Shown: piece after piece, positions 1-11,582 of the stretch
Layout: each line of letters opens with the position of its first letter
Position numbering within the stretch: position 1 is the stretch's first letter
Origin: Pelargonium cotyledonis
Lineage: Eukaryota; Streptophyta; Magnoliopsida; Geraniales; Geraniaceae
Assembly (NCBI GenBank): GCA_036897625.1
Contig: JAYMTA010000166.1
Location: 1-36,442 of the forward strand
Length of the DNA stretch: 36,442 nucleotides
Reading direction: 5' to 3'
Made by a program: the position numbers and the translations under genes
The notes under the pieces: model-generated
Seen by the model: only the letters and a program-made list of their open reading frames with translations
Told to the model about the DNA's origin: nothing
Database searches by the model: none

Positions 1-343
1 TATATATATATAGAATGTGATATTTCTGCTATATGATCATGGGAGGGAGCCCTTTATACAAGGTATAACAGAGTTGACAATCAAAAAACTTAGCTTAAAG
101 CCTCGATGCAAGGAGGTAACTTTGAAAATTTTAAATTTAACGAATCACATAAACGATGAGATCCTTAGTATCTCAACATATATGAACTCGTACGTAGTTA
201 CTAAAATGTCACTTTAAAACCCAATTTGCTTTCGTACAAATTAAGTAATTGTGTCATAGCAACCTTACTTAATTGTAATAAATTTTAATTGTTCTTCCCT
301 TCAAAATATTGAGTTGTGAGCATTACTGCATTCTCAATTTCAG
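1..343 (+). other. Intron or upstream flank of coiled-coil gene copy A
   Basis: The window opens in a short TA repeat (1-11). No coding region is supported here; a 66-codon frame at 17-217 looks like chance. The stretch ends in TTCTCAATTTCAG at 331-343, a good plant 3' splice site. The paralogue at the other end of the window has the same acceptor string directly before the homologous exon, so this is read as the 3' part of an intron whose 5' exon lies outside the window. Confidence 0.5.
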
Positions 344-392
344 GAACCTCAAAGACTGACCACCACAGATCCAAGTACCTCATCAAACAGCC

Positions 393-1466
393 ATGTTGAA
401 CCAGAAGCTCATGTCCATGAGAAACCAACTGATCAGTCTCTTGGAAAGGAGGCTTGAGGAGATTCGTGAGGAATTCACTGAGCCAAGAAAGGATGGTGTT
501 GGTGAGCTACGAAAGAAGGCTGGGATTTCCGAGAATGTCATTAATCCAGAAAATGAAAATGAGGTTCATGAGCATGTTGTTGAAGCAAGAGAAGGGGTCC
601 GTCTTTTTGAGAAATGTAATGAACCAAGAAATGGAACTGACATTTGTGAGGATGTCGTTGAGGTGGCTGATAGTTGTGAGAAAGGTAAAGGAAAAGATCT
701 CGAGATTTGTAAGGAGAAGGTTGTGGAGTCTGCAGGAAATGAGGGTGAGACTTCAAGCCATCCCCGCCTTGAATCTGACATATCGGTGAAGTCTCATCCT
801 TATTATTTCCAAGGTCATGCCGATAGCTCCTCTAGAATCATGCCATTTATTCAACAAGGAGAATCCTCTTTCCCTCCTCTTTTGGATCCTTCTTCTCGCA
901 GTCCAGCCAATGAACCTGAAGAACAGAACAATGCAGAGTCTCTGGCTCCTCAAGATGCTGTTGCTTCTTCCTCACAGTCGAGTCCAACAAGTGATCATCT
1001 TGAAACAAGCCCTTCTGTTGTCACATCAGCATCAAATTCTCAGCAAAAGGATTCTGAGGGATTGCGCGTCACCAAACACTTCATTCCCTTATTGAGCAAA
1101 GTTCTTCAGATTCTTCAAACTCAACCACCGAATAGCATGACTGCAGAACAGGTCCAGTTCATGGAGGATGCTTCTTGTGAACTGTCCAGCATGAATTTTC
1201 CCATGGAATGGCTCTCTCCTTACCTCGACAAGGCCAGAAAATGCTTATCAGTTGTAGACAGAACGAAGGCGATTTCCAAGTTAGAGCTGAAGATTGTTGA
1301 AATAGAGGCACAACTGCAAGAATTGGAGGAGAACAAGAAGGCTCTCAATGAAACCAAGAAAGCTCTGGAAGAAGAAAATGAGGCGATTGCGTCTGGTATG
1401 GATTTGAGTAAACCATTGTATGATGATGCATGGAAATGTTTCACATTATTGATCTTGTACTGCTAA
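393..1466 (+). CDS. Uncharacterised coiled-coil protein, 3' exon (copy A), probably frameshifted
   Basis: I do not recognise a named family with certainty. The open frame encodes 357 aa: an acidic, Ser/Glu-rich N-terminal two thirds, then a conserved block (about residues 226-290, including LRVTKHFIPLLSKVLQIL and MNFPMEWLSPYLDKARKCL), then a Glu/Lys coiled coil (about 290-335). The same order is found in the minus-strand copy at 34083-35039. The helix-plus-coiled-coil end loosely resembles the C-terminal part of plant MATH/coiled-coil proteins, but no MATH domain is in the window. By homology the exon starts at 344 after a splice acceptor. In that upstream frame (344-457, beginning EPQRLTTTDPSTSS) a stop appears at 455-457. 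The paralogue lacks one base near 453 and reads through. The ATG at 393 lies in the downstream frame, so this is either a pseudogene or a gene using a new start. No upstream promoter is visible. Confidence 0.5.
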   Translation: MLNQKLMSMRNQLISLLERRLEEIREEFTEPRKDGVGELRKKAGISENVINPENENEVHEHVVEAREGVRLFEKCNEPRNGTDICEDVVEVADSCEKGKGKDLEICKEKVVESAGNEGETSSHPRLESDISVKSHPYYFQGHADSSSRIMPFIQQGESSFPPLLDPSSRSPANEPEEQNNAESLAPQDAVASSSQSSPTSDHLETSPSVVTSASNSQQKDSEGLRVTKHFIPLLSKVLQILQTQPPNSMTAEQVQFMEDASCELSSMNFPMEWLSPYLDKARKCLSVVDRTKAISKLELKIVEIEAQLQELEENKKALNETKKALEEENEAIASGMDLSKPLYDDAWKCFTLLILYC

Positions 1467-2110
1467 AACTGGTGTACCATCTAGGTTCTTGATTTGTTCA
1501 TTTGATTTGTTGTGATCTAGTTCTTATTTTTCTGTAACTTTCTGCTCTGTTTGTGGACTCTTTGTGTTGTTGGTTTATAAGAGAATGGAGAATTTGGTTC
1601 TATTAATTGACGGGAATGGTTGCATTTAGCTAGAGGTGTTGGTGATGATTCAGATTTTGTTTCTTTAAATTGCAGGTACCAGACTCTAATTTTTCATGTT
1701 ATCTAATTTGTTTACCAAAAGAGTTTATATGCAGTTGTTTTCTAATCAACAAGTGTTTCAATGATTCAAAGATTTGCATTATGATATTAATTATAATCAT
1801 CATAATGCTTGATGACTTGTTTAGAAAAATATTTCTACATTTGTATGATATATTTGATGTTTATGGTTTGTTTCTCTTCTTGTTTGTTTGATAACTCTAC
1901 TTGAGACCTGAAAGAGATGTGACATCAACAGCTCATAAAAAATGTAAGACGGATAATATTCGGTAAACGGGTGCATAGGCACTCGTTTACGATGATTTAC
2001 GCAGATCTTAATGAATATTCCTTACTTTCAAAATAAGCGAGATAGGAAGGTGATATAGCGAGAAACTATCAAACCAAACAATTTGAAATTAATTGAGTTT
2101 GTTTATAACA
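1467..2110. other. 3' flank of copy A, no gene seen
   Basis: AT-rich DNA after the stop codon of copy A, including its likely 3' UTR. A pyrimidine-rich stretch ending TTTAAATTGCAG near 1675 resembles a 3' splice site, so an intron in the 3' UTR is possible but not shown. No other coding or RNA feature is supported. Confidence 0.4.
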
Positions 2111-2116
2111 TCAATT

Positions 2117-2510
2117 TTTTTAAGGAAAAGATCCAAAGTAGTTCCCAAAATATTTAGTTCATGTCATTTTAGTACATCAACTATTAAACGAAAACAATTT
2201 AGTTCATAGTTTATTCGGCCGAGTCATTTAAGTCCAAACGATTTCAAAAATCGCGTCATTTTAAGAACATTCGATCAAATACACTGATGGAATTCGTTAA
2301 ATCGTGATAACGTGCAATTTTTCTAAAATATTTATTATTGTAATTCTGACGGTTCCATTAACAAAATTAGCAAAAATGACCAGTTCGGCACGATTATGAC
2401 ATTCTTTAGATTAAATTGGCACATTTGACAATTGAAGGACTAAAATGGCACGAATTAGATAGTTGATAACAAATTTGGACCTTTTATTTTTTCTAAAGGA
2501 AAATTTGTGA
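2117..2510. mobile_element. Foldback MITE-like element with about 50-60 bp imperfect terminal inverted repeats
   Basis: The left end (AAAAGATCCAAAGTAG, followed by CATGTCATTTTAGTAC) matches the reverse complement of the right end (GGACTAAAATGGCACG, followed by AATTTGGACCTTTTA). The termini therefore pair over roughly 50-60 bp with several mismatches. The element is about 390 bp and has no coding capacity. It is flanked by T-rich runs, so the target-site duplication cannot be assigned. A non-autonomous DNA transposon (Mutator- or hAT-type) is the likely class. Confidence 0.5.
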
Positions 2511-2814
2511 AAAAAGATTTAACATGAAAAACTTGTTGTGGTAGAGTGGATAATGTAGGAGCAATAGGACAAAGAGTTGTGGATAGTTCATGCATTAAGA
2601 GCCTTGTTCATAATATGTGGCAATCTCATCACATTGGAAGATAAAAGAAATTAAATGTCCCTTTTGCCTCTATTTTCATTGTCTTTACATAAAATCAGTC
2701 ACATTTCATTTCATTTCTTTGCAATTTCTGATTTTGGGCTTTATTCAAACGTTACAACAATTTTATCATGTGTCAAAGACTCATCCTCAATGCAGCTGCG
2801 TTAAAACTTAGTAA

Positions 2815-2940
2815 TGAGAGCTTTGCCGCCCTTGTGGTCTTACCTGACTCGAATGAGGATTAGTCTGACTGTGGTAGAACGGCTTAAAAGTTACAACCGC
2901 GAGTTTACGGGCCCGCTCAAGAAGCTCATGATTTAGACCG
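2815..2940 (-). repeat. Dispersed repeat fragment, inverted relative to the copy near 10.3 kb
   Basis: The segment CTTGTGGTCTTACC, followed by GAATGAGGATTAGTCTG, is the reverse complement of a motif at about 10310-10425 (CAGACTAATCCTCATTC and GGTAAGACCACAAG). It is GC-richer than its surroundings and non-coding. It looks like a degenerate dispersed repeat, class unknown. Confidence 0.5.
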
Positions 2941-5900
2941 AAAAGAAAAAGACTCATCCTCAAAGAAATAATAATAATGATTTTTAATATGTTTTCTTTG
3001 ATCTTGAAAAAAAAAAAAAAAACTTTACATGACTAGGATGATAGGGCTTATCCATATATTATCCTCCAATATTGTGAGGCATTATCAAGAAAGGAATGGT
3101 GCTCAAACAGATAGGAGAGATAGCTTCTTAACCATATTGGAAGCAACATAAACATAACATGAGAAAAGAATATAAATTATATATCTTGTAAATAAAATCT
3201 ATCAAATTTTATTTTATTTTTTTGATAAATTTTTATGATAGTGAAAGGCAAAAATATTTATTATATGCTCTTGATCTCCTTGAAAGGGTACTAAGATTGA
3301 GATTGGACCCATTTGTAAGGATGGTCCAAGACACAAAATGAAATGGTTGGACCCTCTTTTTTTCTCATTATCAACAACTATAGCTAAGTATAAATTACCA
3401 ATAGAATCTCACTCAAAGGTCACAAATCAAGCCCATGTTATAATATATTCTGTTGCAAGCAAACCAATACTATCTTTGTGGGATTGGTTTGGTTTGGTTT
3501 GGTTGAGCCATGGAAAATAATGCCCGTATTTTAAAATAAACAGATGAAATTATTGTCTCAAATATATCGCAAAATAAGTATTTCGGTCTTAAATAAAATT
3601 TGGACCATTTAGTTATAAAATAAATTAAGGTACATTGATAATGGTTGCTTGCTTTGCAAAATTGACCTTTATATTATCTTCATTTTTTTTGTTTGATCAA
3701 TTAAGGGCATAAGAATTTTTGTCACTCTTCATGGTTTCCTTACAAACATAAAATAAGTTGCACACAAACAAGACAACAAGCCTTGTTAATCACTCAACTA
3801 ATGTCATAATTAACCCTTTTCCCTTTTATATCACCAACAATTACATTGACTGTGCTTTGAATTTTTTAAATAAAACCCCACTTTTAGCAAATGAAAATAG
3901 AATAATGTTGGAGAATGTTGTCATGGAAATCTTAGAGTAGAAGGAAGAAAATAAAAAAAAATGGGGGCTCTTTATAAATAGTTTTTTTTTTTTTTGGACA
4001 ATTTAAAATTAGTTTAGCACCCAAAAAAAATATACCATACTTGAACCTTAAAGCAACACTTTATCTTTTTCACTTAAAACTTTCTTAGTTCCAATCATGC
4101 TTTTATAGACCATCAAATAATTTGGTAACCATCCAAAATGGATGACAGTAAAATATTTGTTATACTAATTATAATTTAAACTATTAAAAGTGCTAAAAAG
4201 TTTATTTATTTTGAAAGTTCATTTATTAATTTAGATTGCATCATCTATAATGATTAGTGACTATTTCTTAAATGTTGTTTTGGGCCTATACCCATAAGAC
4301 AAAATGGGCTTAGTCTATAAAAGGTCCATCATGGGGCCCACAAAAGTTCCCCTATTTGAAATGACTTAGTGGGCCCACCAAATCCATGGATCAAAGATGT
4401 TGACTCCAAAGGCTACCCAATAAGCATATGTGGCAAACTCATCCACAATTGTTCTACCCTCAAAATAAATTTCAATTTTTCTTGGTTTAAAAAAAATTAA
4501 TTCATTTTTTCTTCATAAAAAGAGAGAAGATAACAACTCAATCAAAACCACAAGCTCATGCTAGACAATAGTATCACATTGTATGGTAATTATAGTTTCG
4601 AACTCGACCCAAAAAAATGAAACAAAAATTTATAATAAAAAAAACTCATCTCGAACATTTCTGGCCTAAGTAGAGGTGAAAATAAGTCAAAAAACGGAGC
4701 AAATGCTATCAAAGTTGCATTACTATCAATTTTAATATTAGATGCTATTCTCACGTTATTGTTTTAGATTACAACATGATAAAAAGTTGTTTTCGTTTTG
4801 AGTTTTTAAGAGGTCATCAATTTTGTTTCCTCAACTTATAAAAACAATATATAAGATAAATTTAGTCTATACCGATAATTGTAGTCATCTTTTAATCGTT
4901 ACAATATCTTTAAAAATCGACCCAATCTAGCTCCTAAAAATAATTCGAACTAGATTCATCAACTGTTATAATAGATTTTGTCAGTGTTGTCCTATGACCC
5001 ACTAATCTATGCTGACGTGTCACCAACATCTCCTTTGTAAACTTTGCTGACGTGTCATACTTTCATTCATATCTTCTTGGAGCTCCATGTTGTGATGATG
5101 AACAAAGCCATAGTATAGAACTACCAAAAGCCAAAATTTAAGTAGAAACAAATTTTATAAGAAAAAAAAATACACAATTTTAATATATGATTCTACGTGT
5201 GACCAACAATGATGTATGAAATTATATTATCACGAAAAACGTTCAAACAACTTACTTGAAAGACGGGTGCTCCTAAAAAGACAGGATAATTGGGCCAAGA
5301 AAGCATGACCATGATTCAAGAATGTCACGTTAGAACTTTTACGGTTTGTTTAAACCCGTGACCCACATTTACGAGTACACGGGCATGGCAATTAATTTGT
5401 GATGTTGAAGTAGTATTTGAACTGACATTTGATGATCATAAATGTCATTATAGTTGTGCTGAAATAGATTAGTATGGTTTAACATCAAAATTATATAGCC
5501 TCAACCATATTGAAATTGTCATTAGGTCATCATAATTTATGGGTGGGCTCAGCTTGCAAAATTAGGATCCACAATAGAACTATGTATTAATTATTATCAA
5601 GAATTCTAATCTTTTAAATAAAGAATTGTCGGTTTAAATTTTGTAAAATAATCAAATTGTTAAAAGAAAAACAATTCTAATGTTACCTATTTACCAATAA
5701 AGATATAAGAGTTGCCTGAATTTCAAGTTACAAAATTAAAAAAAAAAAAAAAATTGATTAGAGATTGTTGTTAGTTGATGAGCAGGTGTGACATGAACAC
5801 AAAAATCAAAATTTGTTCAACAATATATGATCAATCTCACTTTCCTATGACTTTTGGGCCACTATAATATAGTGTAATTGGACCCATTAAAACATGAGTT

Positions 5901-7041
5901 CGTTAAACTGGTAATGTGTCTGAATCAATAGCACCAAAACTTGAAAATTAGCCCTAGATATGATTATTTTTTTCATGATTATAAAAATTAGAAAAATGTT
6001 AAATGTCTCGAGTATTATACGATGCTATTTGAACACGATGATGAGTTAATTAGTAAAGCATGCCACAATGGTTTTTTTAGTGATGACTTTCTCGAACTAC
6101 AATACGTAAATTGTTACACTACTTTATGCATTAGACATATAATATAACAATTTCTCATTTAATAAAAAAGACATGTACATATAATATAATGTAATCTGTT
6201 TTTATATGTACCATTTATAATATGGAAAAATATGAGAAGAATTTGATGAGGTCATGGACTAATTAAAATTAGGTCAAAAGTGGTTGTAGAGCCACTAGCT
6301 GTATGGAACTTGCCCATATTTTGACACTACCATGGTCCACACTCACCATTTCTCTATTATTAATTCATATGGAAATCAAAATATCTATCTTTGTAAATTT
6401 TAGTCTCAAATTTATCTATAAAAATCTTCTAATTATACAAAAAAAAATCAATATATATATTTGAGAAATCATTTAGATTCGTACAAGCAGATGAAAGTTT
6501 CAAATTCAACTCTAACACCTAAATATTGTTGCGGTGATGGCACGAGTTCGTGCCATGTCACCTCCACTTACCAAATTGGCGCAATGGAGGTTTGAGTGTG
6601 TTTATGAGGTCAATGCACCCTTCTTCGAAACTCGTTGTAGGTATTTTACTTACTGGTTTAGGAACATCTACAATCTTGACGGGAGATAAATTCAACATAG
6701 CTCTGTTAAGTGATCCGACGAGAAGGTTCTTGAGATTTATTGGCTGAGAACTATCTTTTGGTTAGAGTTGCACCTTTCTCTACCTAAGAATATCTTCTCT
6801 ATATATGTACAAGGTCCTTAATAAATAAATTGACTATCGATGATTTAAACAATATTAGTGTAACTAACTAAAATGTACGTACGTAGATATTGTAAATAAT
6901 GTAATAATATAGTGAAATCACAAATATATAATGACAGGTCTTGTTGTTCATTAATTTAATAAAAAAGACACAAAATGTTGTGTTCCCCAAGCAAAATGAA
7001 CAAGATCTGTCTCTCATATGTGTTACAGAACAAAATAAATA
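2941..7041. other. AT-rich intergenic DNA, no gene supported
   Basis: About 4.1 kb with many homopolymer runs and only short chance frames. A TATAAATA string at 3972-3979 and several palindromic GGGCCC-containing motifs near 4333-4378 resemble promoter elements but lead to no coding sequence. Two exact copies of TGACGTGTCA lie at 5013-5022 and 5048-5057 in what may be another degenerate element. A 30-nt hairpin is at 6533-6562. Confidence 0.5.
6533..6562. other. Short near-perfect hairpin
   Basis: GGTGATGGCACGA pairs with TCGTGCCATGTCACC across a 2-nt loop with a 2-nt bulge. It stands out from the surrounding AT-rich DNA. No gene, terminator or known element can be attached to it. Confidence 0.4.
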
Positions 7042-7293
7042 TTCTCTCTATCTCAAAATGAGTGTTTTGTTTTTATTTTTTACAAAAATTAAAAATAATA
7101 AGATAATTTATTGTGTTTACAATATAACCCTCACTTTTCCACCTACACTCCATGTGCAAATCTTTCTATATGCATAAGTGATAAGGGTGATATGAGAAAA
7201 ACACTAATATAATAACTTAAAAATAAAAACAAAACACTCATTTTGGAACAAAAAATTTAGACAAACAAGACACTCATTTTGAGAAGGAGGAAA
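7042..7293. mobile_element. Stowaway-type MITE, diverged
   Basis: The ends TTCTCTCTATCTCAAAATGA and, inverted, TCATTTTGAGAAGGAGGAAA match each other and the Stowaway (Tc1/mariner) terminal consensus CTCCCTCCGTCTCAAAATGA found intact at 9511. A TA dinucleotide flanks each end. The element is about 252 bp, AT-rich and non-coding. Confidence 0.65.
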
Positions 7294-9508
7294 TAAATGT
7301 TTGCATGAAAACCAAAAATAATTTGAAATGCAAAATTAAATAAATAAAATATACCAAATAGGTCGGTGAAGTATGTTTTCAGCAAAATAAAATATAAAGA
7401 AAAACTCTGAAATATTATTTTCCATTTTCAGCGTTAATTTTTATTATAGATAGTATTAATTTAAAACCTAACAAAATAGAACACCATGCTACAATAAATG
7501 TGTCACGCCTGCCCAATTTAATGCCATTGAGAAGTCAATTTGCAGCAAAATTATTCTTTTCAAAAGGACAAGCTAGCTAGGTTTTTAGGTTTTGTGGATT
7601 TGTTTACTGAAAATATAAATTGTTACTAAAAATAACTCAGTTTTTTAGAATATAATTTTGATGCGCTTCAATGAGGTCACCAAGATTGTTCAATTTGACA
7701 ACTCTTTTTCTTATGCACATGTTAATAATAAACGCTAAGATTCTAGATCAAATTTGAAGTGTCGGGTCTTCAATATATGAGTTCTTGAATCTTATAAAGA
7801 ATAGTACAAAGTAAAGTGAAAATTTAAAATTGTGCTCGGGAATTTACCTTGAATTTCAGAATGAGGGTCTTCACCGAAAGGTTTTAAAGTAGTGTAATTA
7901 GATAGAATTTGAAATGTGTTATGAACAATGAAGCCATTGAGTTGATGTTCCTATTCAGTGAATGAACTATTTATACTTACAAACTTGAGTTGATGATTTG
8001 CCACATGTAATTGGCCGGCTTTAATGTCGTAACGAGACCACAAGAGTTTTTTTTTTTACCAAACATGTCCTTATTACCGTCTGAAAAAGCTATGAGACCT
8101 ATCTACTTTCTCACAAGGAGAAAGATAACTCAAACTTTTAAGATAGCCACCAGACGACTATCTAACAAATAAGTAGACATATATATTATTGAATACTTGA
8201 CGTCATTCTAAACAGAAAAATTTCCCAGGAACGTAACCTCCTCACAACTTTTACCTTTGAGGACATAGTCCGAAGAAGGGGTTCCAAGGATGAAGCTCCG
8301 ATCCTCGGATCCGATCGGGCGCTTCCCTCAACTCGTGAGGTCTCGATTTTAGGCACAACATTATTCAGACCGTCACGTTTTAGCAGAGCGATGTTATAAC
8401 CTTTTCGTACACGTGTTAGTTTCTCGTTTGTCGGTTTTCCTTATAAAGTACTAGCTAGATAGCTTCAAGTTTTGGTTCCATGACAATGATTTGATTCAAT
8501 CAATAGAAGACACTTCACAAAACTAGAGAAATTTGGTGCTGGTTGGTGTCATGGTGAGAGCAATCATGCATGGCTGAGTGGGTGAGTGCATGCAATCGCA
8601 ATAACCTTTTTCATATAATTAATTAATATTTTTTTCATTGCTTAGATTATGGACTTTCTAAACTAATTAAATTTATTCTTTTTTGTTGCTTTATTGGTTT
8701 TGTATTTTATATTATTTTTATAACTAATCTCTTTGTCTTCCCGGCAAGTAAACCATCTATTCATCTCTTTTTGTTTCTGAAAGTGAAAGCTTCCTCCATT
8801 TTGCTTTCTTGATCTTTAGATATGAAAACAACAAAACATACATTATTGAGTAATTTACACGAATCCTCAAATTATTATGTTTCGTTCAAGACTAGCTTTG
8901 GTGTTTTTATTTCACTCGTAAATGTGTTTTCATAATCATATGGATCATAATTGATCTCGATTATAATTGAATTTTAATTTTTTTTGTTTATCGCTTAAAA
9001 ATAGAGCTGGAAATTTGGGACACGACACATGATTCGGCATGGTATGTATATTTATGATTGTGTTGTGTGTATGTTGAATATATGCAAAATACGATGAGAT
9101 AGTGAAAGTGGAGAATACAAATAACATCAATTAATGCAACTCAAACAATCTTTTATTTAGATATATCTAAAACAACATGCCGACCCAACTATTGAACATG
9201 TCGTGTTAGTGTTTAACCTCTAACACAACATGAACATTACACATTCGCATGGATTATCAACTCTACTCAAAGTTGATTATACGAAAGAGAAACTTATACT
9301 ATTGAAGACTATTGCAAAACCGTTTATTAGAACATGACTCTCAAAATCACTAATATATCATATATAATGATCACAAAATAGAATAATCAACAATCAATCG
9401 CTATGAAGCACATTGCACAAACTAACAAACAAAATAATTACGTGATATAATAAGTTGCATGCATGCGTCTACGAGATGTACTTTTCTTATTTTTGATTGA
9501 TTTTCTCA
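7294..9508. other. Intergenic DNA with a GC-richer unidentified block
   Basis: No gene is supported. Base composition shifts at about 8220-8440, where GC-rich sequence (for example CGATCCTCGGATCCGATCGG) is embedded in AT-rich DNA. This may be part of an old retroelement LTR or another transposon, but I could not find its ends or a coding remnant. Confidence 0.35.
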
Positions 9509-9510
9509 TA

Positions 9511-9752
9511 CTCCCTCCGTCTCAAAATGAGTGTTCTCCTTTCTATTTTGAGAAAAATTAAAGAGAAGTTAGTTAGTATGGTAAGTTTCCTATTATATCC
9601 TCATAATCATATGTTGAGAGATTCTAACTAACTTTTTATAAGGATATTATTGACAATTCATGCATAGCTAACTTACTAGAAAAGAAAACAAAACACTTAT
9701 TTTGAGACAAAAATGAAAATAAAACAAGATACTCATTTTGAGACGGAGGGAG
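9511..9752. mobile_element. Stowaway MITE, intact ends
   Basis: The 5' end is CTCCCTCCGTCTCAAAATGA and the 3' end is its inverse, TCATTTTGAGACGGAGGGAG, a perfect 20-bp match. TA duplications flank the element at 9509-9510 and 9753-9754. The length of 242 bp, AT-rich interior, TIR consensus and TA target site are diagnostic of a Tc1/mariner Stowaway MITE. It has no coding capacity. Confidence 0.9.
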
Positions 9753-9754
9753 TA

Positions 9755-10283
9755 TATAAAGATCTTTCGGTCGACACTTTCTCATATCGGTTTTGTTATG
9801 GTCTCTTTGATATGTCTCTATTGTTTTTCTATTCTATACACACCTTTCTTAAATTGATTATTTATGTACAAATTTCTCACTCAAAACTAATGAGATTTCG
9901 TACTACGTATATTAAAGGTCGAATACTTAGATGATTTATATTAAGAGTAAAGTAAAATGTCGTTTTATGATCAAATAACGATTCTTAGACCCCTAATTAA
10001 TCAAATCCAGCTATCAAATATTTGTAATGACCCTACTAATTAATGAATAAAAGTGAGCATTAATTTTACTATTTGAAGGAAATACAAACCCTAACAACTC
10101 AATTATCAACTGGAGGACCATAATTCACTTGTCATTGTCAAGCCATCTAACATAAAACTTAACCATAAATATTAGTAACAACTATGTCACAATCAAAATT
10201 AACATTTTCCACAAATATTAGTAACTATTACAAATTAACTCCGGCAGTGACATATTAACTAATTTATTATTATTATTTTTGTT
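9755..10283. other. AT-rich intergenic DNA
   Basis: Nothing beyond AT-rich sequence and chance short frames is seen between the Stowaway element and the repeat starting near 10284. Confidence 0.5.
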
Positions 10284-10520
10284 TAAACCATGAGATTTCT
10301 AAGCAGATCCAGACTAATCCTCATTCAAATTGGATAGGCCATTGTCATTATTTTTGTTTGATACCACGAGATTTATGAGCGGATCCAGACTAATACTTAT
10401 TCGAGCCGGGTAAGACCACAAGGGGTTACCAAGTTTTAACGTAGTTGTATTCCATGAGATTCGAATTCGAAACATCAGGTTAGACTGAAACAACTTCTTA
10501 CTAGTTCATCCAGAAGTGAG
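10284..10520 (+). repeat. Dispersed repeat with internal direct duplication
   Basis: Two similar blocks, AACCATGAGATTTCTAAGCAG at about 10285 and ACCACGAGATTTATGAGCGG at about 10362, each precede GATCCAGACTAAT. Downstream lie GGTAAGACCACAAGGGG and CCATGAGATTCGAATTCGAA. The block shares motifs in inverted orientation with 2815-2940. It looks like a degenerate transposon or SINE-like repeat; family not assigned. Confidence 0.45.
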
Positions 10521-11249
10521 TTGATATTAATCATATTTTTATTCTTATAGTTAATAATAAAAATTAATTTTTTTTAGAGAGATGACGGAACACGCGCCAT
10601 AACTGCTCGTGGACAAAATATCTGATACAAAATCTATGAATTTGATTTTAACTTTGACTATTAAAGCAGTAAAAAGTCAACAGAAAGGACACTCTGATTC
10701 ACACTGCCATGTTACTATGTTAGTGCTACTTTAAGTTCCACGCGCGCTCACTTGCGCGTGGGAGATGAAACTGTTCAAAGCCCATACCAAGCACAGATTG
10801 ATTGGCCGATTTAAGCAGCAACCGACCGCGTTGGGATTGGAGTCGAGGAGAATCTCTGTTTTTTTAAATACTGCCAAACAGACCCTTAAAGCCTGATTTT
10901 TTTTTTCTAATGAATTTTCTTATGTTGAAATAAAATATCAACAATAAAATTTTAATAATTCGTTTATAACGAAACACATTTGTACTAATCTTGTCTTTCG
11001 ACATGTCTCGTCTAGTTACTAAGTTAAATGTTTCATGTCCGATCATGTATTATAATGTTATTCTTTAGCACAACGCGAACACGTTATCAAATGGTTTGAG
11101 GCCCGAATAGTCATTTTCTTGTTTTTGCCATGAAAAATACTGTCTTATTTTGATTTTTTTGTTATTTTTTTAATGAAAAAAAAACAGATACATTTTAAGA
11201 ATTTATGGAAGATCGAGAAGAGAAGAGTGTGGAGTGTCAAGCCACCTAG
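10521..11249. other. Upstream flank of the beta-galactosidase gene
   Basis: AT-rich DNA with a short GC-rich patch near 10740-10770 (CACGCGCGCTCACTTGCGCG). Distal promoter sequence is possible. No gene or repeat end is identified. Confidence 0.4.
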
Positions 11250-11300
11250 GTGGGCCCCACACTCACTTTCCGACCACCCATTCTTGAGTGTTTTTATAAG
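11250..11300 (+). promoter_or_regulatory. Core promoter of the beta-galactosidase gene
   Basis: TATAAG at 11295-11300 lies in TTTTTATAAGCTGC, about 285 nt upstream of the ATG. Just upstream, GTGGGCCCCAC at 11250-11260 is a near-perfect palindrome matching the TCP transcription-factor site core (GTGGNCCC). The start of transcription is inferred to be about 30 nt after the TATA, giving a 5' leader of roughly 250 nt. This is read from motifs only. Confidence 0.5.
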
Positions 11301-11445
11301 CTGCAAAGCAGCTTCAGTTAAAACCAGTGTGTAGTGTCCTGCAACTCATTTTTTTCCTTGCCATTTTCTCGAGAAAATTAAAAAGAAAAGAAAAGAAAAG
11401 ATTCAGAGACAAGAAGGAAAGAACCAGCTGTGCACTGTCCTTCAG

Positions 11446-11471
11446 TCTCTCTCTCTCTCTCTCTCTCTCTC
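11446..11471 (+). repeat. (TC)13 microsatellite in the beta-galactosidase 5' leader
   Basis: A perfect dinucleotide run lies about 110 nt upstream of the start codon. CT/GA tracts in plant leaders can bind BASIC PENTACYSTEINE (GAGA-binding) factors; that role is inference here. It is also a likely polymorphic marker. Confidence 0.85.
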
Positions 11472-11582
11472 CACACAAGAATAGAATAAAGTGCCCAAAA
11501 AAGGCCATTCCTTTGAGAACCCAACTAGAGTCGCTTCATTTTTTATTTTTCTTGTTTTTGTTTGCTTGAGCTGGGCAAGCTC

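Noticed and set aside
454..1095. Several 70-110-codon frames on both strands inside copy A
   Set aside because: They overlap the conserved copy A frame and have no counterpart conserved in copy B.
5013..5057. Paired TGACGTGTCA motifs as a possible bZIP-regulated promoter
   Set aside because: No transcript or coding sequence follows on either strand; they are more likely internal repeats of a degenerate element.
6550..6747. 65-codon plus-strand frame
   Set aside because: Short, isolated, no splice context or recognisable domain.
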